A DNA stretch of 64,000 nucleotides from Lepidostoma basale (lineage: Eukaryota; Arthropoda; Insecta; Trichoptera; Lepidostomatidae), in contig JAHDVF020000504.1 in the NCBI GenBank assembly GCA_022606425.2, positions 917,580-981,579 of the forward strand, read 5' to 3'. Below are positions 1 to 9,984 of the stretch, in pieces; positions within the stretch are counted from its first letter, which is position 1; each line of letters opens with the position of its first letter. The notes below the pieces were generated by a model. That model saw nothing but the letters and a program-made list of their open reading frames with translations, did no database searches and was not told where the DNA came from. The position numbers were made by a program, and so were the translations under genes.

Positions 1-620
1 ACTCAACCGGCACAATAATGAAGGGATTTTGAATCGAATCATTACCAGTGATGAAAAGTGGATCCTGTATGAAAATCGGAAGCGCTCATCGCAATGGCTG
101 AACCCTGCCGAACCAGCCAAACCATGCCCCAAGCGAAAATTGACTCCAAAAAAGTTACTTGTGAGCGTTTGGTGGACTAGTGCTGGTGTCGTTCACTACA
201 GCTTTCTTAAATCTGGCCAGACGATTACGGCAGATGTCTATTGTCAGCAACTGCAAACCATGATGGAAAAGCTAGCTGCTAAACAACCGAGGCTGGTTAA
301 TCGCTCTAGGCCACTGCTGCTTCATGATAACGCTAGACCACACACTGCACAACAGACGGCTACCAAATTAGAAGAGCTTCAATTGGAATGTCTAAGACAT
401 CCACCGTACTCTTCGGACCTCGCTTCAACAGATTACTATTTTTTTTCGAAATTTGGATAACTTCTTGCAAGGGAAAAAATTCAACTCCGATGGTGCAGTC
501 CAAACCGACTTCAAAGATTTTATTGATTTCCGTCCAAATGGTTTTTTTAGTAAAGGGATCGATGAACTACCTATGAGATGGCAAAAGTGCATAGATAGCA
601 ATGGTACATACTTTGATTAA
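1..620 (+). pseudogene. mariner transposase, C-terminal two thirds, frameshifted
   Basis: Catalytic DDE/D domain of a mariner transposase, which cuts and pastes the element at TA sites. The frame is open from base 2. The first catalytic Asp lies in the IITSDEKW block (TCDE in the other copies), the second in LLLHDNARPH, and the third in the STDYYFF block, giving the D,D(34)D pattern of mariners. A run of eight T at 439-446, one base longer than in the copy at 24249, shifts the frame just after the third Asp. The remaining residues, up to a TYFD-type C-terminus and stop at 618-620, are in another frame. The N-terminal helix-turn-helix region lies outside the window. Confidence 0.93.
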
Positions 621-697
621 ATAAATATATTATATTTAAAAATAATCAACTTAATGTTCCTCCCATACAAAACGCCAATTTCATATGTAAGGACCTA
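1..697 (+). mobile_element. mariner element, copy 1 (5' part outside window)
   Basis: A mariner-family DNA transposon whose left end lies outside the window. Its right terminal inverted repeat is at about 666-695 and is followed by TA, the expected target dinucleotide. The same terminal sequence bounds two other mariner copies here (24249-25301 and 39274-40521). It is non-functional because the transposase is frameshifted. Confidence 0.93.
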
Positions 698-749
698 ATA
701 TATCAACTGATTGACAATCAAGTTCGCTAAGAGTTAATTGCAAATATTG

Positions 750-860
750 TTTACATTTGATAATGTCTTAGACAGACGAAACATTCACATAAATCATTCA
801 CATAAAATAAAATAAAACTTCTTGACAACAGACGTTTTCATTCGTATTAATTAGTTAGTG
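750..860 (+). mobile_element. HH-E element, one arm
   Basis: Single arm of an AT-rich repeat seen repeatedly in the window (for example 5800-5935, 34670-34855, 57955-58060). The arms share a GATAATGCCTTAG...GCGAAACATGTC-like block followed by TTCTAGAAAAC..GACGTTTTCATTCG. The block resembles a decayed hammerhead core. 860-1020 holds nothing I recognise. Confidence 0.6.
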
Positions 861-1021
861 AAGTTATTAAACATTGTTTCTGTTTGTGATTTTAACGCGT
901 GTTTTGTGAGTCTGCCGGTATTCGTTTTTTCCATGGGCTATCTATATTATTTATCATCGTGACATCCGTCTTATAGCTTTTTTTTACTTGTGTTGTCTTT
1001 GTTGTTAATAGCTTTTTTTAA

Positions 1022-1233
1022 TTACGTAAGGCTCACTCATCTTCATCATCTTCATTAATGATGTTACAAACGTGATAAATTTCTTTTATTTGCTGATGAT
1101 CTGAAATTATTCCTAGAAATTAGCAATCTTATCAACTGGAGGCGTAAACACGCCTCCATTCGGACATTAATACTCGTAATATTGAGTTACAGTAATCAAT
1201 GCAATGAAAACTGATTTGATTTGATTTGATTTG
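1022..1233 (+). pseudogene. jockey-like (Jk) LINE remnant: RT active site joined to 3' tail
   Basis: A short read-through, FLLFADDLKLF, around 1078-1110 matches motif C (xADD) of non-LTR reverse transcriptases. The coding part then ends, and the piece finishes in the (TGATT)n tail at 1209-1233 that also ends the Jk copies at 6020 and 61640. It is an internally deleted remnant. A perfect 8-bp hairpin with a 4-nt loop lies at 1138-1157. Confidence 0.6.
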
Positions 1234-1690
1234 TAAGCGTGCCTGACTTGAGGTTACATGGGCTATCTAATTGGCATCTAGGCTTTCTAATTGGCATTGA
1301 CATTCGGATTACAGCTAACGTCTTACAAGCTTTGGTCTAACGTTACAGGTGCTTCCAACTTGTTAGTTAGTTAGTTAGGTAAGTATATTATTAATGAATT
1401 AAAAATGTATGTATCGCCTGTCCTCTGTCGCAGTCTTCCAATCAGCCACCTAGAGGAGTTGCTCCACATCTTAACCAACCTCATCCTCCCATCTCAGCCT
1501 GAGTCCTCCTACTCATCTCCTTCCACCTGGTTGTCCATTCATTATAATATTAGGGACCCGTGAGTCTGGCATCCTCTATACCAGCCCAGCCCATCTCAAT
1601 CTAATAAGTTTTTTTAACAATACGGTTTTTACATAATTAATACGAATTAAGACCGCGGAAAACGTAGCACGATCAAATAAATCAAATATC
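1234..1690. other. no gene recognised; (TTAG)n patch
   Basis: Contains a short GTTAGTTAG run near 1361-1378, like the 3' tails of RTE-T copies, then a slightly GC-richer stretch at 1410-1600 with no readable frame. It may be a decayed LINE on the minus strand, but nothing is diagnostic. Confidence 0.4.
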
Positions 1691-1800
1691 GAATGCCGAC
1701 CACGTAAGAGTCGGAGAAATCGTTGTAAATGAATGACACGATGTATGGATGTTGAGAAAGCGAGAGAAGTATGTCTAGTTAATATGTATGAGAAGCATGG
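1690..1800 (+). mobile_element. RTE-T 3' fragment
   Basis: Matches the block just before the end of the best RTE-T copy (42627-43466), encoding RSRRNRxxMTRCMNVExAREV with many changes. It has no open frame. Confidence 0.65.
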
Positions 1801-2074
1801 AAAACCTTAGCAGGTATGCGGTGTTCCTGTGGAAAAAATACCGATCCTCATCGTGGTTGCGAAGTCAACGAAAACGTTTAAGCTTAGGGAACCATTAAAA
1901 ACTCATCCGGAATGGGTTAATAAAATATTGAAAAAATATTATTATTTTGCCGTAATACGACTTGTCATAATATGGCAAAATAAACGCAAACATAACAGAT
2001 ATATCAATTCAAGTCGTAACATAACTACACAATCATAAGTGAAAGATAATATCCAAAATAGATTTGCCACACAT

Positions 2075-2450
2075 TCGTTTTAGAGATCTCATTTCTACTA
2101 GAAGTGAAAGTGGTGCGAATGAAAGTGATATGAACAAAATAATGAAAGGGTCATTAAGATGGTTTGGACACGTTTAAAGAATGAGTGAAGACAGAATGGT
2201 AAAAAAGGTATATGTAAATGGCGTGAACGGAGCTAGAAAAAGAGGAAGCCGAAGAAAACGTGGCACGATCAAATCTTATAAAATTTTAAATGTCGGTCAC
2301 GCGAGGAGTCGGAGAAATCGACGTGCGTGCATGACAAGATGTATGAATGTCGAGGAATCGAGAGAAGTGTGTCAGGACAGAACGGTGTGGCGTTCTATTA
2401 TTTGTGCCTATCCCTCCGGGGAGACGGCGTAATGGTTAGTTAGTAAGTTA
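2075..2450 (+). pseudogene. RTE-T non-LTR retrotransposon, 3' end
   Basis: C-terminal part of an RTE-like endonuclease/reverse transcriptase polyprotein. The reading passes through LRWFGH-like, MSEDRMVKKVYVNGVNG, RSRRNRRACMTRCMNVEE and a final GETA-type end. It is followed by the (GTTA)n tail at about 2432-2450. The frame from 2181 to 2432 is open, and upstream sequence is shifted. It is 5'-truncated. Confidence 0.85.
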
Positions 2451-2482
2451 TATTCAAAATATTAATATATTAAATGTGGCAT

Positions 2483-2970
2483 AGACTTGTTGGTGGGACT
2501 GATCTGTGTGAAGAAATACAAGCCCAAGTCAACAATGAAGCTGAAATCTTTGGTGCTCTAAATTCTACAATACGGAAAAACAAAGATATGGCCATAAGAG
2601 TAATATAAGAATTAATGAAGCATGCGTAAGACCTATAAAAAATATGTAGTTGAAGCAAGAGCAGACACAGTCAGGACTAACCATGTTCTGAGGACTTCTA
2701 AGATGAAGCCACTGAGGATGATAACAGGCAGGGCACTATGAGATCGCGTGATAAACACCATAATAAAATATTATAAGATGAAATAGACTGTATAGTCATG
2801 TACAAATAATGGACATCAGCAGACTCCCCTATATGGCACTACATAATCAGAATCTCTTGGAAGACCTCCGAAAAGATAGAAGGACAGCTGAGAATTCACC
2901 TGACGTGAGGAGCAATCCTAAGAACAGACCACATAGGTCTACAGCAAGGAAGAAGAAGAAGAACACTTAA
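2483..2970 (+). pseudogene. RTE-A non-LTR retrotransposon, 3' end, decayed
   Basis: Nucleotide match to the RTE-A family (compare 20187-20515 and 58672-59178), with traces of the EEIQxQVNxAA and MITGRxLRDRV blocks broken by stops. It ends in the (AAG)n run at 2948-2965 that marks the 3' tail of this family. Confidence 0.8.
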
Positions 2971-2989
2971 AAATGTTATAAAAAAATTA

Positions 2990-3150
2990 AATCTATCGTC
3001 ACACGACTGACTCATGACTGTCGAATCAAATTTCACGAGAATCAATATTATAGCAACGAGTATATATCCTTTACACTGATTTGGCTCGCGCTGGAATTGA
3101 TGTAAAGATTGATTCAACAAAATAATAATAATAAAAATACAAAGTTTTGT
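2990..3150 (+). mobile_element. tRNA-SINE, headless decayed 3' part
   Basis: Shares with the SINE at 36762-37017 the block CACGAGAATCAATATTATAGC, a CTTTACA..GATTTGGCTC segment and the terminal (AATAAT)n run near 3119-3140. The tRNA-like head is missing. Confidence 0.55.
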
Positions 3151-3254
3151 TCATTTTATAATTTAAAATTTTTATTTAATAGAAATAAAATAAACATTTC
3201 GTATTCAAATAAAAACACTTTTATATTTTGTTTTTATACCTACAACTTCATTTG

Positions 3255-3305
3255 TTTCAATGAACAAACCGGTTTCGTTCTCATCGGAGCTACGTCAGAT
3301 GGTTA
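3255..3305 (-). other. degenerate hammerhead-like arm
   Basis: On the minus strand this reads CTGACG, a weak stem, then GAAAC-CG-GTT, the arrangement of the hammerhead arms at 11235 and 8720. Several core bases are changed. The flanking 3150-3255 and 3306-3490 hold only AT-rich sequence with no gene. Confidence 0.35.
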
Positions 3306-3494
3306 GCAAATGTGTTCAAATGGACATTTTAGCACTTGTCAAAAGCGTATTTTAGAAATTCGTTAGAAGTATTTAGAATTTGTTAAAAAAAACAATGAAT
3401 TATTTTTATTTTTCTATTTAAGTTCATGGGACGTAGCTCTTAGTAAAACAATAATTTATAGCGGATTATAAATATAACATTGACATATAACAGG

Positions 3495-3700
3495 CTGAAG
3501 ATATTATAAAATTGGGCAAACAGAGAAGTTGGGACTGGTACGGTCATGCTTAAAGTATGGACTCCACCAGACTCCTCTATATTGCACTACACAATCAGTC
3601 TTAGGGACTCTTCCTCCTGAAAACCTTCTAAATGAAGGAAGGGCAGCTAGGAATCCACCTAATAGGAGGAGCAACCGTTTAAAAAACAGACTACATACAT
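3495..3700 (+). pseudogene. RTE-A 3' fragment
   Basis: Nucleotide match to 20290-20490 of the RTE-A family (the block encoding the WGRQRxRDWxGHxxRMD region and the PRGRPPK region), with stops and indels. The region 3705-3985 has no recognised feature. Confidence 0.7.
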
Positions 3701-3984
3701 CTTGGTGATACTAGTAGGAAGAGCAATTCGGACGTTGAATCTAATCGTCTCGGATTTGGACATTTTCAGTGTCAATGAGGCAGTGTTTATAAAAAAAATA
3801 CATTGCAATTTCTGAAAAAAGTACTGCCTCATTGTCGTCGACATATTTGGGTTCCTTCTGATATGTATGATTTTTTTGGTTTCAAGTCGTTGTTTTATCT
3901 TTGTTACACCGTTTTGTGTCCAAATGAGTCGCCTAAATATTTTTCGTTTGTTATGTCTCATTTGTGTATTTTATATAAATTTTC

Positions 3985-4245
3985 TTCTTCTTTCGGTGCC
4001 GTGTCAGGTCTCCCCAACGTTGGCGATCACTACAGCAATGGCATCTCTATCCTGCGCCACTTGGAACAGGTTCTGAACTTATTGCTATTCCTGTCCACTC
4101 TTTGATGTTCTGCAGCCAGGATAGCTGCCTTCTACCAACTCCCCGACGTTCCTCTACTTTACCCATTAATATCAGTCGAATGAGGTGGTATTTTTCTCCC
4201 CTTAGCACATGACTCAAGTATGATTCCTAAGTATTGTTATTCCTG
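3985..4245 (-). pseudogene. RTE-B 3' end
   Basis: Minus-strand match to the 3' end of the RTE-B copy at 13104-14024: the GEKYHLL, MGKVEGRRGVGRRQLSWLQNIK and terminal GTERxRK region, ending in a short GAA-rich tail. The frame is broken. It represents the last part of an RTE-like polyprotein. Confidence 0.8.
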
Positions 4246-4249
4246 TCCA

Positions 4250-4620
4250 CTCTTTTTCGCCATAGTGATTACTGGGAAAAGGTGACCAGAGTGGTTTCCC
4301 GTTGCCTTCTCTGGTGGATTTTTCTGTCGGCGTTACCTTCCCTTAGCTGGTTGGATCTGGTTTGGAGGCCCCAGAAACTCGCCATTCATCCCCTCGTTAT
4401 CTGGTGTGATCACACGGTAATGAGTGTGATCCCATTGCCCGGGGTTCGCGACAGGGACGCTAACGAGTTGGACTAGTCAGTAGTGTTGCCGGTGGAATGC
4501 AAGTGGGCGTTTCGCAGCATTTTATTGAATCACACCCTCCAGCAAGATGTGACTTGCCGCGACCCCACTGACAATTCGAACCCCTCGAATTCGAAATAAA
4601 TAAATAAAATAAATAAATCA
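4250..4620. other. unassigned GC-richer block with (AAAT)n tail
   Basis: About 350 bp of higher GC than the surroundings, without a convincing frame, ending in an AAATAAATAAAATAAATAAA tail at 4597-4618. The tail suggests the 3' untranslated end of a LINE or SINE, but the family is not recognised. Confidence 0.4.
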
Positions 4621-4634
4621 ACTGTATAATGAAC

Positions 4635-5283
4635 ATATTATCCCGGGATCAGTAACCGTCGATGGGTTCCGCTCTCAAAGTGGTACAATATTACACATAT
4701 CTTGGCCAAATCATACAATTAGGACGAAACAATTTCGAGAAAGAAGCCGACCGAAGAATTCAGTTGGGTTGGGCGGCCTTTGGGAATTTACGTCATGTTT
4801 TCACTTCCAAAATACCACAATGCCTCAAGACTAAAGTCTTCAACCAGTGCGTTTTGCCAGTCATGACGTACGGAGCCGAGACGTGGACATTGACAAAAGG
4901 TCTAGTTTACAGATTCAAGGTTGCCCAGCGCGCCATGGAAAGAGCCATGCTTGGAATAACCTTGAGGGACAGATTTAGAAAGAATTTATTCGACAACAAA
5001 CCAAGGTGACTGAGGTGGCTCTACGGAAAAGCGGACTGAAGTGGCGGTGGGCTGGCCATATCTGTCGGAGAACCGACAACCGATGGGGAAGACGGGTTCT
5101 GGAGTGGAGACCGCGTACAGGATTCCGTAGAGTTGGACGTCCCCCTGCCCGCTGGACCGACGATCTGAAGAGGATTGCTGGACATGGATGGATGCGAGCG
5201 GCAATGGATAGGGGGCGGTGGCGGGCTTTGGGAGAGGCCTACATTCAGCAGTGGATGACAGACGGCTGATGATGATGATGAAA
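4635..5283 (+). pseudogene. RTE/BovB-like retrotransposon, C-terminal region, one frameshift
   Basis: Two overlapping frames give one C-terminal RTE-like protein. The first (4662-5009) has YYTYLGQIIQ, the VMTYGAETWTLT block and TLRDRFRK. The second (5006-5269) has the WRWAGHICRRTDNRW block, GRPPARWTDDL and ends GEAYIQQWMTDG. The end matches the usual C-terminus of arthropod RTE polyproteins. A (TGA)n tail follows at 5268-5280, typical of RTE clades. The frameshift lies near 5005. It is 5'-truncated, beginning after the RT catalytic motifs. Confidence 0.88.
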
Positions 5284-5284
5284 T

Positions 5285-5315
5285 AAATCTACATCAAGGA
5301 AGAAGAAGAAGAGGA
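5285..5315 (+). mobile_element. RTE-A 3' tip
   Basis: Thirty bases matching the very end of RTE-A copies (TCTACA..AAGGAAGAAGAAG) directly after the RTE/BovB-like tail. The two ends abut, suggesting one inserted in or next to the other. 5315-5595 has no recognised gene. Confidence 0.55.
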
Positions 5316-5596
5316 TATCTAGTTGATTCCCTCGATCAGAGCGCTTGCTTATCTTGCGTTTTGTTAGTATACCGTCGTGTTTATGTAAATAATTTCAGCG
5401 GAATAATTCCACGGAGGGTAACTATTGGATCTATTATATATTGTGTCTAGTGTTCATTTCGTCTACCTACATCCACCAAACCCGCCATAACTACCGTCTG
5501 GAGACATTCTTGGGTTTCTCAGAAAATTTTAACCAAATATCTGTTGTGCAAAATGCGATAACAACAATTATATTACAAAATTTTATTTTATAAGAT

Positions 5597-5725
5597 TGGG
5601 AGATAATTGAAAGAGTTGGGGAACGGAGTGAGATGGTCAGCGACAAAAGCCAGTGGAGGACTGTTTTGCAGGAGGTCAAGTTGCAAGCTGGGTTGAAGCG
5701 CTAAGAAGTAGTAGTAGTAATGATT
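5597..5725 (+). pseudogene. RTE-like 3' end with (GTA)n tail
   Basis: Reads EIIERVGERSEMVSDKSQW then VLQEVKLQAGLKR stop, the style of the last residues of an RTE polyprotein. It is followed by an AGTAGTAGTAGTAATG tail at 5705-5720. Both are short, and the rest is absent. Confidence 0.6.
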
Positions 5726-5799
5726 TGATTCATTTTTATATTATATAATACATTGACAACAACAACAAACAATCACGCCGGTATTTATTGTTTTTTGAA

Positions 5800-5935
5800 C
5801 AATGATGTAAAACTCCATATTAAATAATTCAGAAAACGTCAGTTTTCTAGAAGTTTTATTTTAATTTATGGGAATGATATGTTTCGCCCTTCTAAGGCAT
5901 TATCAAATGTGACGAAATTTCAGCTTGTTGTTGTT
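5800..5935. mobile_element. HH-E element, left arm
   Basis: Carries the HH-E signature on the minus strand: GAAAAC..CAGTTTTCTAGAAG, then the ATGTTTCGCCCTTCTAAGGCATTATCAAA-type block near 5878-5907. A Jk LINE lies shortly downstream. Confidence 0.65.
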
Positions 5936-6019
5936 TATATACATAATCAGTATCCCCTTACTATGTAATCATTGTCATAAAATTTCCAAACGATTTCCAA
6001 AAAATAATCATTCTTATTT

Positions 6020-6720
6020 ATTAATCATCGTCCGGACCGGCAGAGTTTTCAGGGATCCCAATGTGTTCAGAGTCCTATACAACGCATTGGTTCGGAGCAG
6101 ACTCGAAAGTGGTTCTGTGATATGGAGTCCTCACGAGGCGAGATATTCCATTATGCTGGAGAGGGTTCAGAAAAAATTTCTGAGGTATCTCTACATGAGG
6201 GAGTATGGTAGCTATCCTTGGCTCTATCCCACGGCATTTCTTTTGGGAATGCTCGGAACCAATTCTCTACAGCTTCGAAGAGATGGACATCTAATTACCC
6301 ATTTCTTTAGATTAATTAGGGGATACTTCGAGAACTCGGCCGTACTGGAGGGTGTTCGGCTTTTTGTCCCCGATAGATATCTCCGACAGCGACAGCACAG
6401 ATTGTTTTACCTACCGGCTGCCAGAACTAATCTGCCTCTGGTGACACCGGTGGGAAGAGCAATTAGTCTGCTGAACGCGGTCTCCTCGGAGATCGACGTC
6501 TTTCATGTTAGTGAAAGTACGTTCAGAAGGCAAATACTCTTAATTCTGGAGAGTATCCTGTCTTCCTAATGTTGAACCATCTCTTATGCGTTTCTGGTAG
6601 TATACTACTCGTATATATAATATATTATTTTACCTGTTCTCAATAGATGCCTTAAAAATAAATTTTGTAATGTCTGTTGATGAAATAAACTGATTTGATT
6701 TGATTTGATTTGATTTGATC
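6020..6720 (+). pseudogene. jockey-like (Jk) LINE, 5'-truncated 3' end, copy A
   Basis: The frame is open to the stop at 6567-6569. It contains IVRTGRVFRDPNVFRVLYNALVRSRLESGSVIWSPH-type sequence, LERVQKKFLRYLY and a C-terminal RAISLLNAVSSEIDVF block. This is the region downstream of the RT catalytic core in jockey-type non-LTR retrotransposons. A short 3' UTR and a (TGATT)n tail (6690-6720) follow. It is nearly identical to 61955-62620, so both copies are recent. It lacks the endonuclease and RT palm. Confidence 0.88.
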
Positions 6721-6780
6721 ATGCCGTTTCTCCCGAATGGTAAGCCTAGAGAATTGACCGTCCCACAAAGGGTTGACTAC
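6719..6780 (-). mobile_element. RTE-T 3' tip
   Basis: Minus-strand match to the last 60 bp of RTE-T (CACGCCGTTTCTCCC..GGTAGGCAGAGAG type), without its tail; it abuts the Jk tail. Confidence 0.5.
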
Positions 6781-6784
6781 CTTA

Positions 6785-6870
6785 TTAACTGAGTGGCAAG
6801 TGCTACGACTGTCACACCGAAGGTCCCGGATACGATTTCGGATCCGGATGCGGACATATAGTAGTACAAG
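6785..6870 (+). mobile_element. tRNA-SINE head, diverged
   Basis: GAGTGGCAAGTGCTACGACTGTCA..CCGAAGGTCCCGG matches the tRNA-like heads of the SINEs at 36762 and 53862, with a damaged B box (TACGATTTC). The body is missing. Confidence 0.5.
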
Positions 6871-7093
6871 AAAAATAAGAATAAAAATTAAAGCTTTAGT
6901 CAAAATACCAAAACCACTAACTGCAAAATAATAAGGCGTCATAGTATTTTTTCAATACAAAATTATTAATCGCAAAAATTACATACGAAACATGCGTATA
7001 ATTTTTCCGAAAATAAAATGTTTTTTTTTGTTACCATTCATAAGATGTGTGTTTTCCCCGAACAAGGTTTTGAAAATAATTCTTATAACGGAA

Positions 7094-7135
7094 CTCTGGA
7101 ATCTACCAGCCTAATTAGTCTGGTAGATTCCAGAG
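7094..7135. repeat. perfect 16-bp inverted repeat
   Basis: CTCTGGAATCTACCAG at 7094-7109 and its exact reverse complement at 7120-7135, with a 10-nt spacer. It lies in otherwise single-copy sequence. 6870-7565 holds no recognised gene. Confidence 0.85.
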
Positions 7136-7199
7136 ACCACGTTTTTCTTTCATCTCGAAAACTGTTTAATAAATTCTCTTTCGAAATGCGTACGGCATA

Positions 7200-7560
7200 A
7201 TTGAATAAATATATCGAATAAAGAATTTTAAGGGTATCAATCTCGAGTTACTTTTTTCAAAAGTATTTATGACAAATTGCGTTGGCGGTATTTTAAAAAA
7301 ATGTTTCGGCGAACCTTTTGAAGTCGGTTTTGTAAACACATTTCAAACGACACTCCGCAATGGACAGAATTTCTTTTATTGAGTGCTGAGAGCTTTGCCC
7401 ATACAATCTCTGTTTTCTTTCTCACTGCGGATTGGTGGCAAACAGTTATAAAATAACGGGTGAGCGGGAAACTTCGACAATAATAATGAAATAAAGAACA
7501 TTTTGAAGCATTTTATTTAAGTACGGTAACACCTATATGAGTGTAAAAAAAAATATGTTT
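7200..7560. other. single-copy sequence, no gene recognised
   Basis: No match to any other part of the window. It contains a TTATAAAATAAC stretch near 7444-7457 preceded by GGATTGGTGG, which could look like a TATA/CCAAT pair, but nothing downstream reads as a gene. Confidence 0.4.
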
Positions 7561-7564
7561 GTAA

Positions 7565-8110
7565 TAAAGCACGGAAGCTCGGGAACACGGAAGCACGCGA
7601 TCACGGAAGTACGGGATCACGGAAGCATCGGATCACGGGAATATGGAAGCATGGGATCACGGAAGCACGGGATCACGAAGGCACTGTAATACGAAAATAC
7701 GGGCCATTAAAGAAGAATGTGAGAATGGAATCACGGAAGCACGGGATCACGGAAGCACGAGATCACGGAAGCAAGCAAACATGGAAGCACGGGAATACGG
7801 AAGCACGGGATCACGGAAGCACCGGAACACGGAAGCACGGGATCACGGAAAGCACGGAAACACGGAAGCACGCGATCACGGAAGCACGGGATAACGAAAG
7901 CACGGGAACACGGAAGCACTTAATTACGGAAGCACGGGAATACGGAAGCACTTAATTACGGAAGCACGGGAGCACGGAAATACGGGAACACGGAAGCACG
8001 AAAACACGGAAGCACGGGATCACGGAAGCACGGGAACACAGAAGCACGGGATCACGGAGGCACGGGAGCATGGAAGCGCGGATGTACGGAAGCAAGGAAG
8101 CATTGACCAT
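7565..8110. repeat. minisatellite, 16-bp unit GGAAGCACGGGATCAC
   Basis: About 30 imperfect copies built from two half-units, GGAAGCAC and GGGATCAC (variants GGGAACAC and GGGAATAC). Open frames on both strands (GSTGSRKH type, and LPCFRASVIPCFRDP type on the minus strand) are by-products of a unit without stops and should not be called genes. A GCCATTAAAGAAGAATGTGA segment recurs near 7703 and 8108, so part of the array was itself duplicated. Confidence 0.92.
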
Positions 8111-8394
8111 TAAAGAAGAATGTGAAAATGGAAGCATGGAAGCGTGGTATCGCGAAAGCATAATAATACACAAACTTTGATGCATAGCACATCAATGCAC
8201 GGATATATATTATATGGATACATAGTCTTTAAAAAAGCATTGAAACATTTAATCAAGTTATTATAATACAGAGGCATAAAGAAAGAAACATGGTTGCAAG
8301 GGAGCATATGGTAATGAATAATTTTACAGATTTTTTTTGAGTCACACATTCTTTCTTGGTCGGTTATTTTCAAATAAAAAAAATCTTTTTAATA

Positions 8395-8765
8395 TAATCA
8401 AATGATTCTACTCAAATCTCTTGATGGAAGTTCATTTTAAATAATAATTAATAAAACGATTTTTTTTTAACTACGAGTACTTACACATTTGTTTTTATTT
8501 CGAGAGCGACCGGTTTCGCCAGGCTCGCTGGCATCGACAGACTGGTGACACTATTGCAAACCGAGTCCTTTATATACATACAGATCAGGGGTGGTAAACA
8601 TAATTCTATACAAAAATAATCTTCAAATATTTCTTTAGTATACTTTCTCTGATCCTTCTTATTTATATTTTTATACATGGTGCTGTTCTCTAATTTTATT
8701 TTTAGTATCTGTTGTAATCCCGACGAAGCTTCGGCGGGAGCGAAACCGGTTGGTTTAAAAAAAAT
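8395..8765. mobile_element. HH-B inverted-arm element, copy 1
   Basis: The left arm (8395-8560, minus orientation) carries ATCAAATGATTCTAC, AACTTCCATCAAGAG (reverse complement form), the AAATAAAGACAAAAGT-type motif and the hammerhead-like block. The body at 8560-8700 matches 52000-52090. A second, diverged arm with CCGACGA-AGCTTCGGCGGGAGC-GAAAC lies at 8722-8755. Confidence 0.7.
8504..8544 (-). ncRNA. hammerhead-like motif, HH-B type (non-consensus CUGUCGA box)
   Basis: Minus strand: CTGTCGA, then T, a 5-bp stem II (GCCAG/CTGGC with a CGAGC loop), GAAAC, CG, and GTC as cleavage triplet. All hammerhead core positions are present except A6, which is U here and in every other HH-B copy. Activity is doubtful. 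Confidence 0.5.
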
Positions 8766-8861
8766 AATTATGTGGTGTTAATACAAATAGGTATACTGTA
8801 TTAATATTATTTTAAAAATAAAAGTACTTTTAATTTATTAACTACGTAACAATTATTAGAT

Positions 8862-9036
8862 TTTAAACTGTTAATTAATAAACTTTGTATTTTGTATCAC
8901 AATTGTATTTTATTTTACGCGACAGCTGTTTCATTGTAACACCTGATGATGTCAACATTGGTTGATGAAACAGCTGACTTGTAAAATAAAATACAACAGG
9001 GATACAAAAAAAAGGTTTATTCATCAACAGTTTAAA
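8862..9036. mobile_element. HH-F inverted-arm element
   Basis: Two arms of about 75 bp (AAACTGTTAATTAATAAAC.. and its complement, with GTATTTTATTTTAC/GTAAAATAAAATAC inside) facing each other. The centre reads CTGATGA (8943-8949), a 6-bp stem II with AUUG loop, and GAAAC (8967-8971) on the plus strand: the hammerhead order with an intact CUGAUGA box. The expected GUH after stem III is GAC here, while the minus-strand arm has GTC. 8765-8862 holds nothing recognised. Confidence 0.55.
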
Positions 9037-9179
9037 ATGTTAAGGTATCATAGTGTTTCGGTCAAAACAATGGACTATTTATTTATTAGATTTTTTAATT
9101 GAATATAAAATACAGAAATCGAAATACGAAATTATATTTCAATTTTAATTTTTAACCTGTAAAACTCAAGTTCTAGTCA

Positions 9180-9540
9180 CCGAGTACCGAAATATCTATA
9201 CTCGCGCACGTATAAAAACATTTCCGTAAAATTACGTCTAAGTAGCACTCCGCCGGAGGAAATTATCGTGACACAAAGGAACTGGGGACGTTATTTATCA
9301 AATCTGCCCCCGAATAAACCGCCCCAAACGGCCGCGGCGCTCAGATTTCTTCAGGGGGCTAGTATTTACGAAGAAGCCTCTTGCCGGTGTATGGATCAAT
9401 CGTTTAATGCTGACTTGCTTGTATAAACACATTTCGAATAATTTCCTAAATTAAAAAAATATATATTTTGTTTTTTGAATGTTTTTCAAATACTTGTAGA
9501 CAAATACTGGATTTTACTAAAAATGGGTGTATTAAAAAAC
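9180..9540. other. single-copy GC-richer island (about 9235-9420)
   Basis: Non-repeated in the window, with GC well above its surroundings in 9245-9375, no long frame and no TE signature. It is a candidate conserved non-coding element or exon relic; only cross-species alignment could tell. Confidence 0.4.
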
Positions 9541-9639
9541 TAACTGACCATCACGCCGTCTTTCATTATTATGTTCATGACACCATCATTCGCACCGCAT
9601 TCACTTCTTATAAATTACTATAAGAAGTGTATTAATCAT

Positions 9640-9690
9640 TAAGAATTAATTGTATCTCAATAGAGACGAAGATTAATTAATTATTAATGA
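9640..9690. mobile_element. FB1 terminal fragment
   Basis: ATTGTATCTCAATAGAGACG, the terminal motif of the FB1 foldback family (see 57295-57935). Confidence 0.5.
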
Positions 9691-9975
9691 TTAATACATC
9701 TTCGGTTTCGGAGGATACTCCATCTTCAGGTTTAAATATGTTATATAATAAAAATTAAACAAAGTAAGACAAATAAAAAAAAACGTATTTTATATTAGTT
9801 TATCTTTTTTAGTTATTCATAATTATATATAATATTTACACCCGAAGATGGAGGTATCCTCAGAAACATATCGTGGTTTTTAATATTTAGTGGATTATAA
9901 ACAAAGTTATTTTCAATTTCCAAAGTGTATTACTATCGAATTCCACAGTGTTAATGCCTTAGCTTTTAATAAATT
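9690..9975. mobile_element. HH-D inverted-arm element, copy 1
   Basis: The left arm on the minus strand reads CTGAAGA-TGGAG..CCTCC-GAAAC (about 9703-9727). The right arm on the plus strand has CCGAAGATGGAGGTATCCTC-GAAAC-AT-ATC (9842-9872), followed by the HH-D tail (TCAATTTCCAAAG.., GAATTCCACAGTGTTAATGCC). Both cores carry substitutions. It is the same family as 39105-40910 and 46530-46998. Confidence 0.65.
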
Positions 9976-9984
9976 AAATCAATA

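Noticed and set aside
3803..4476. Plus-strand frames rich in F, L and C
   Set aside because: Antisense of the RTE-B 3' end or unassigned repeat DNA; no matching family.
7390..7460. Core promoter with CCAAT and TATA-like motifs
   Set aside because: Motifs are expected by chance in AT-rich DNA and no transcript unit follows.
7565..8110. CRISPR-like array
   Set aside because: Adjacent half-units with no unique spacers, in eukaryotic TE-rich DNA; it is a minisatellite.
7643..8185. Overlapping frames encoding GSTGSRKH and PCFRDPVLPC repeats
   Set aside because: Products of a 16-bp tandem repeat without stop codons; present on both strands with no other gene signal.
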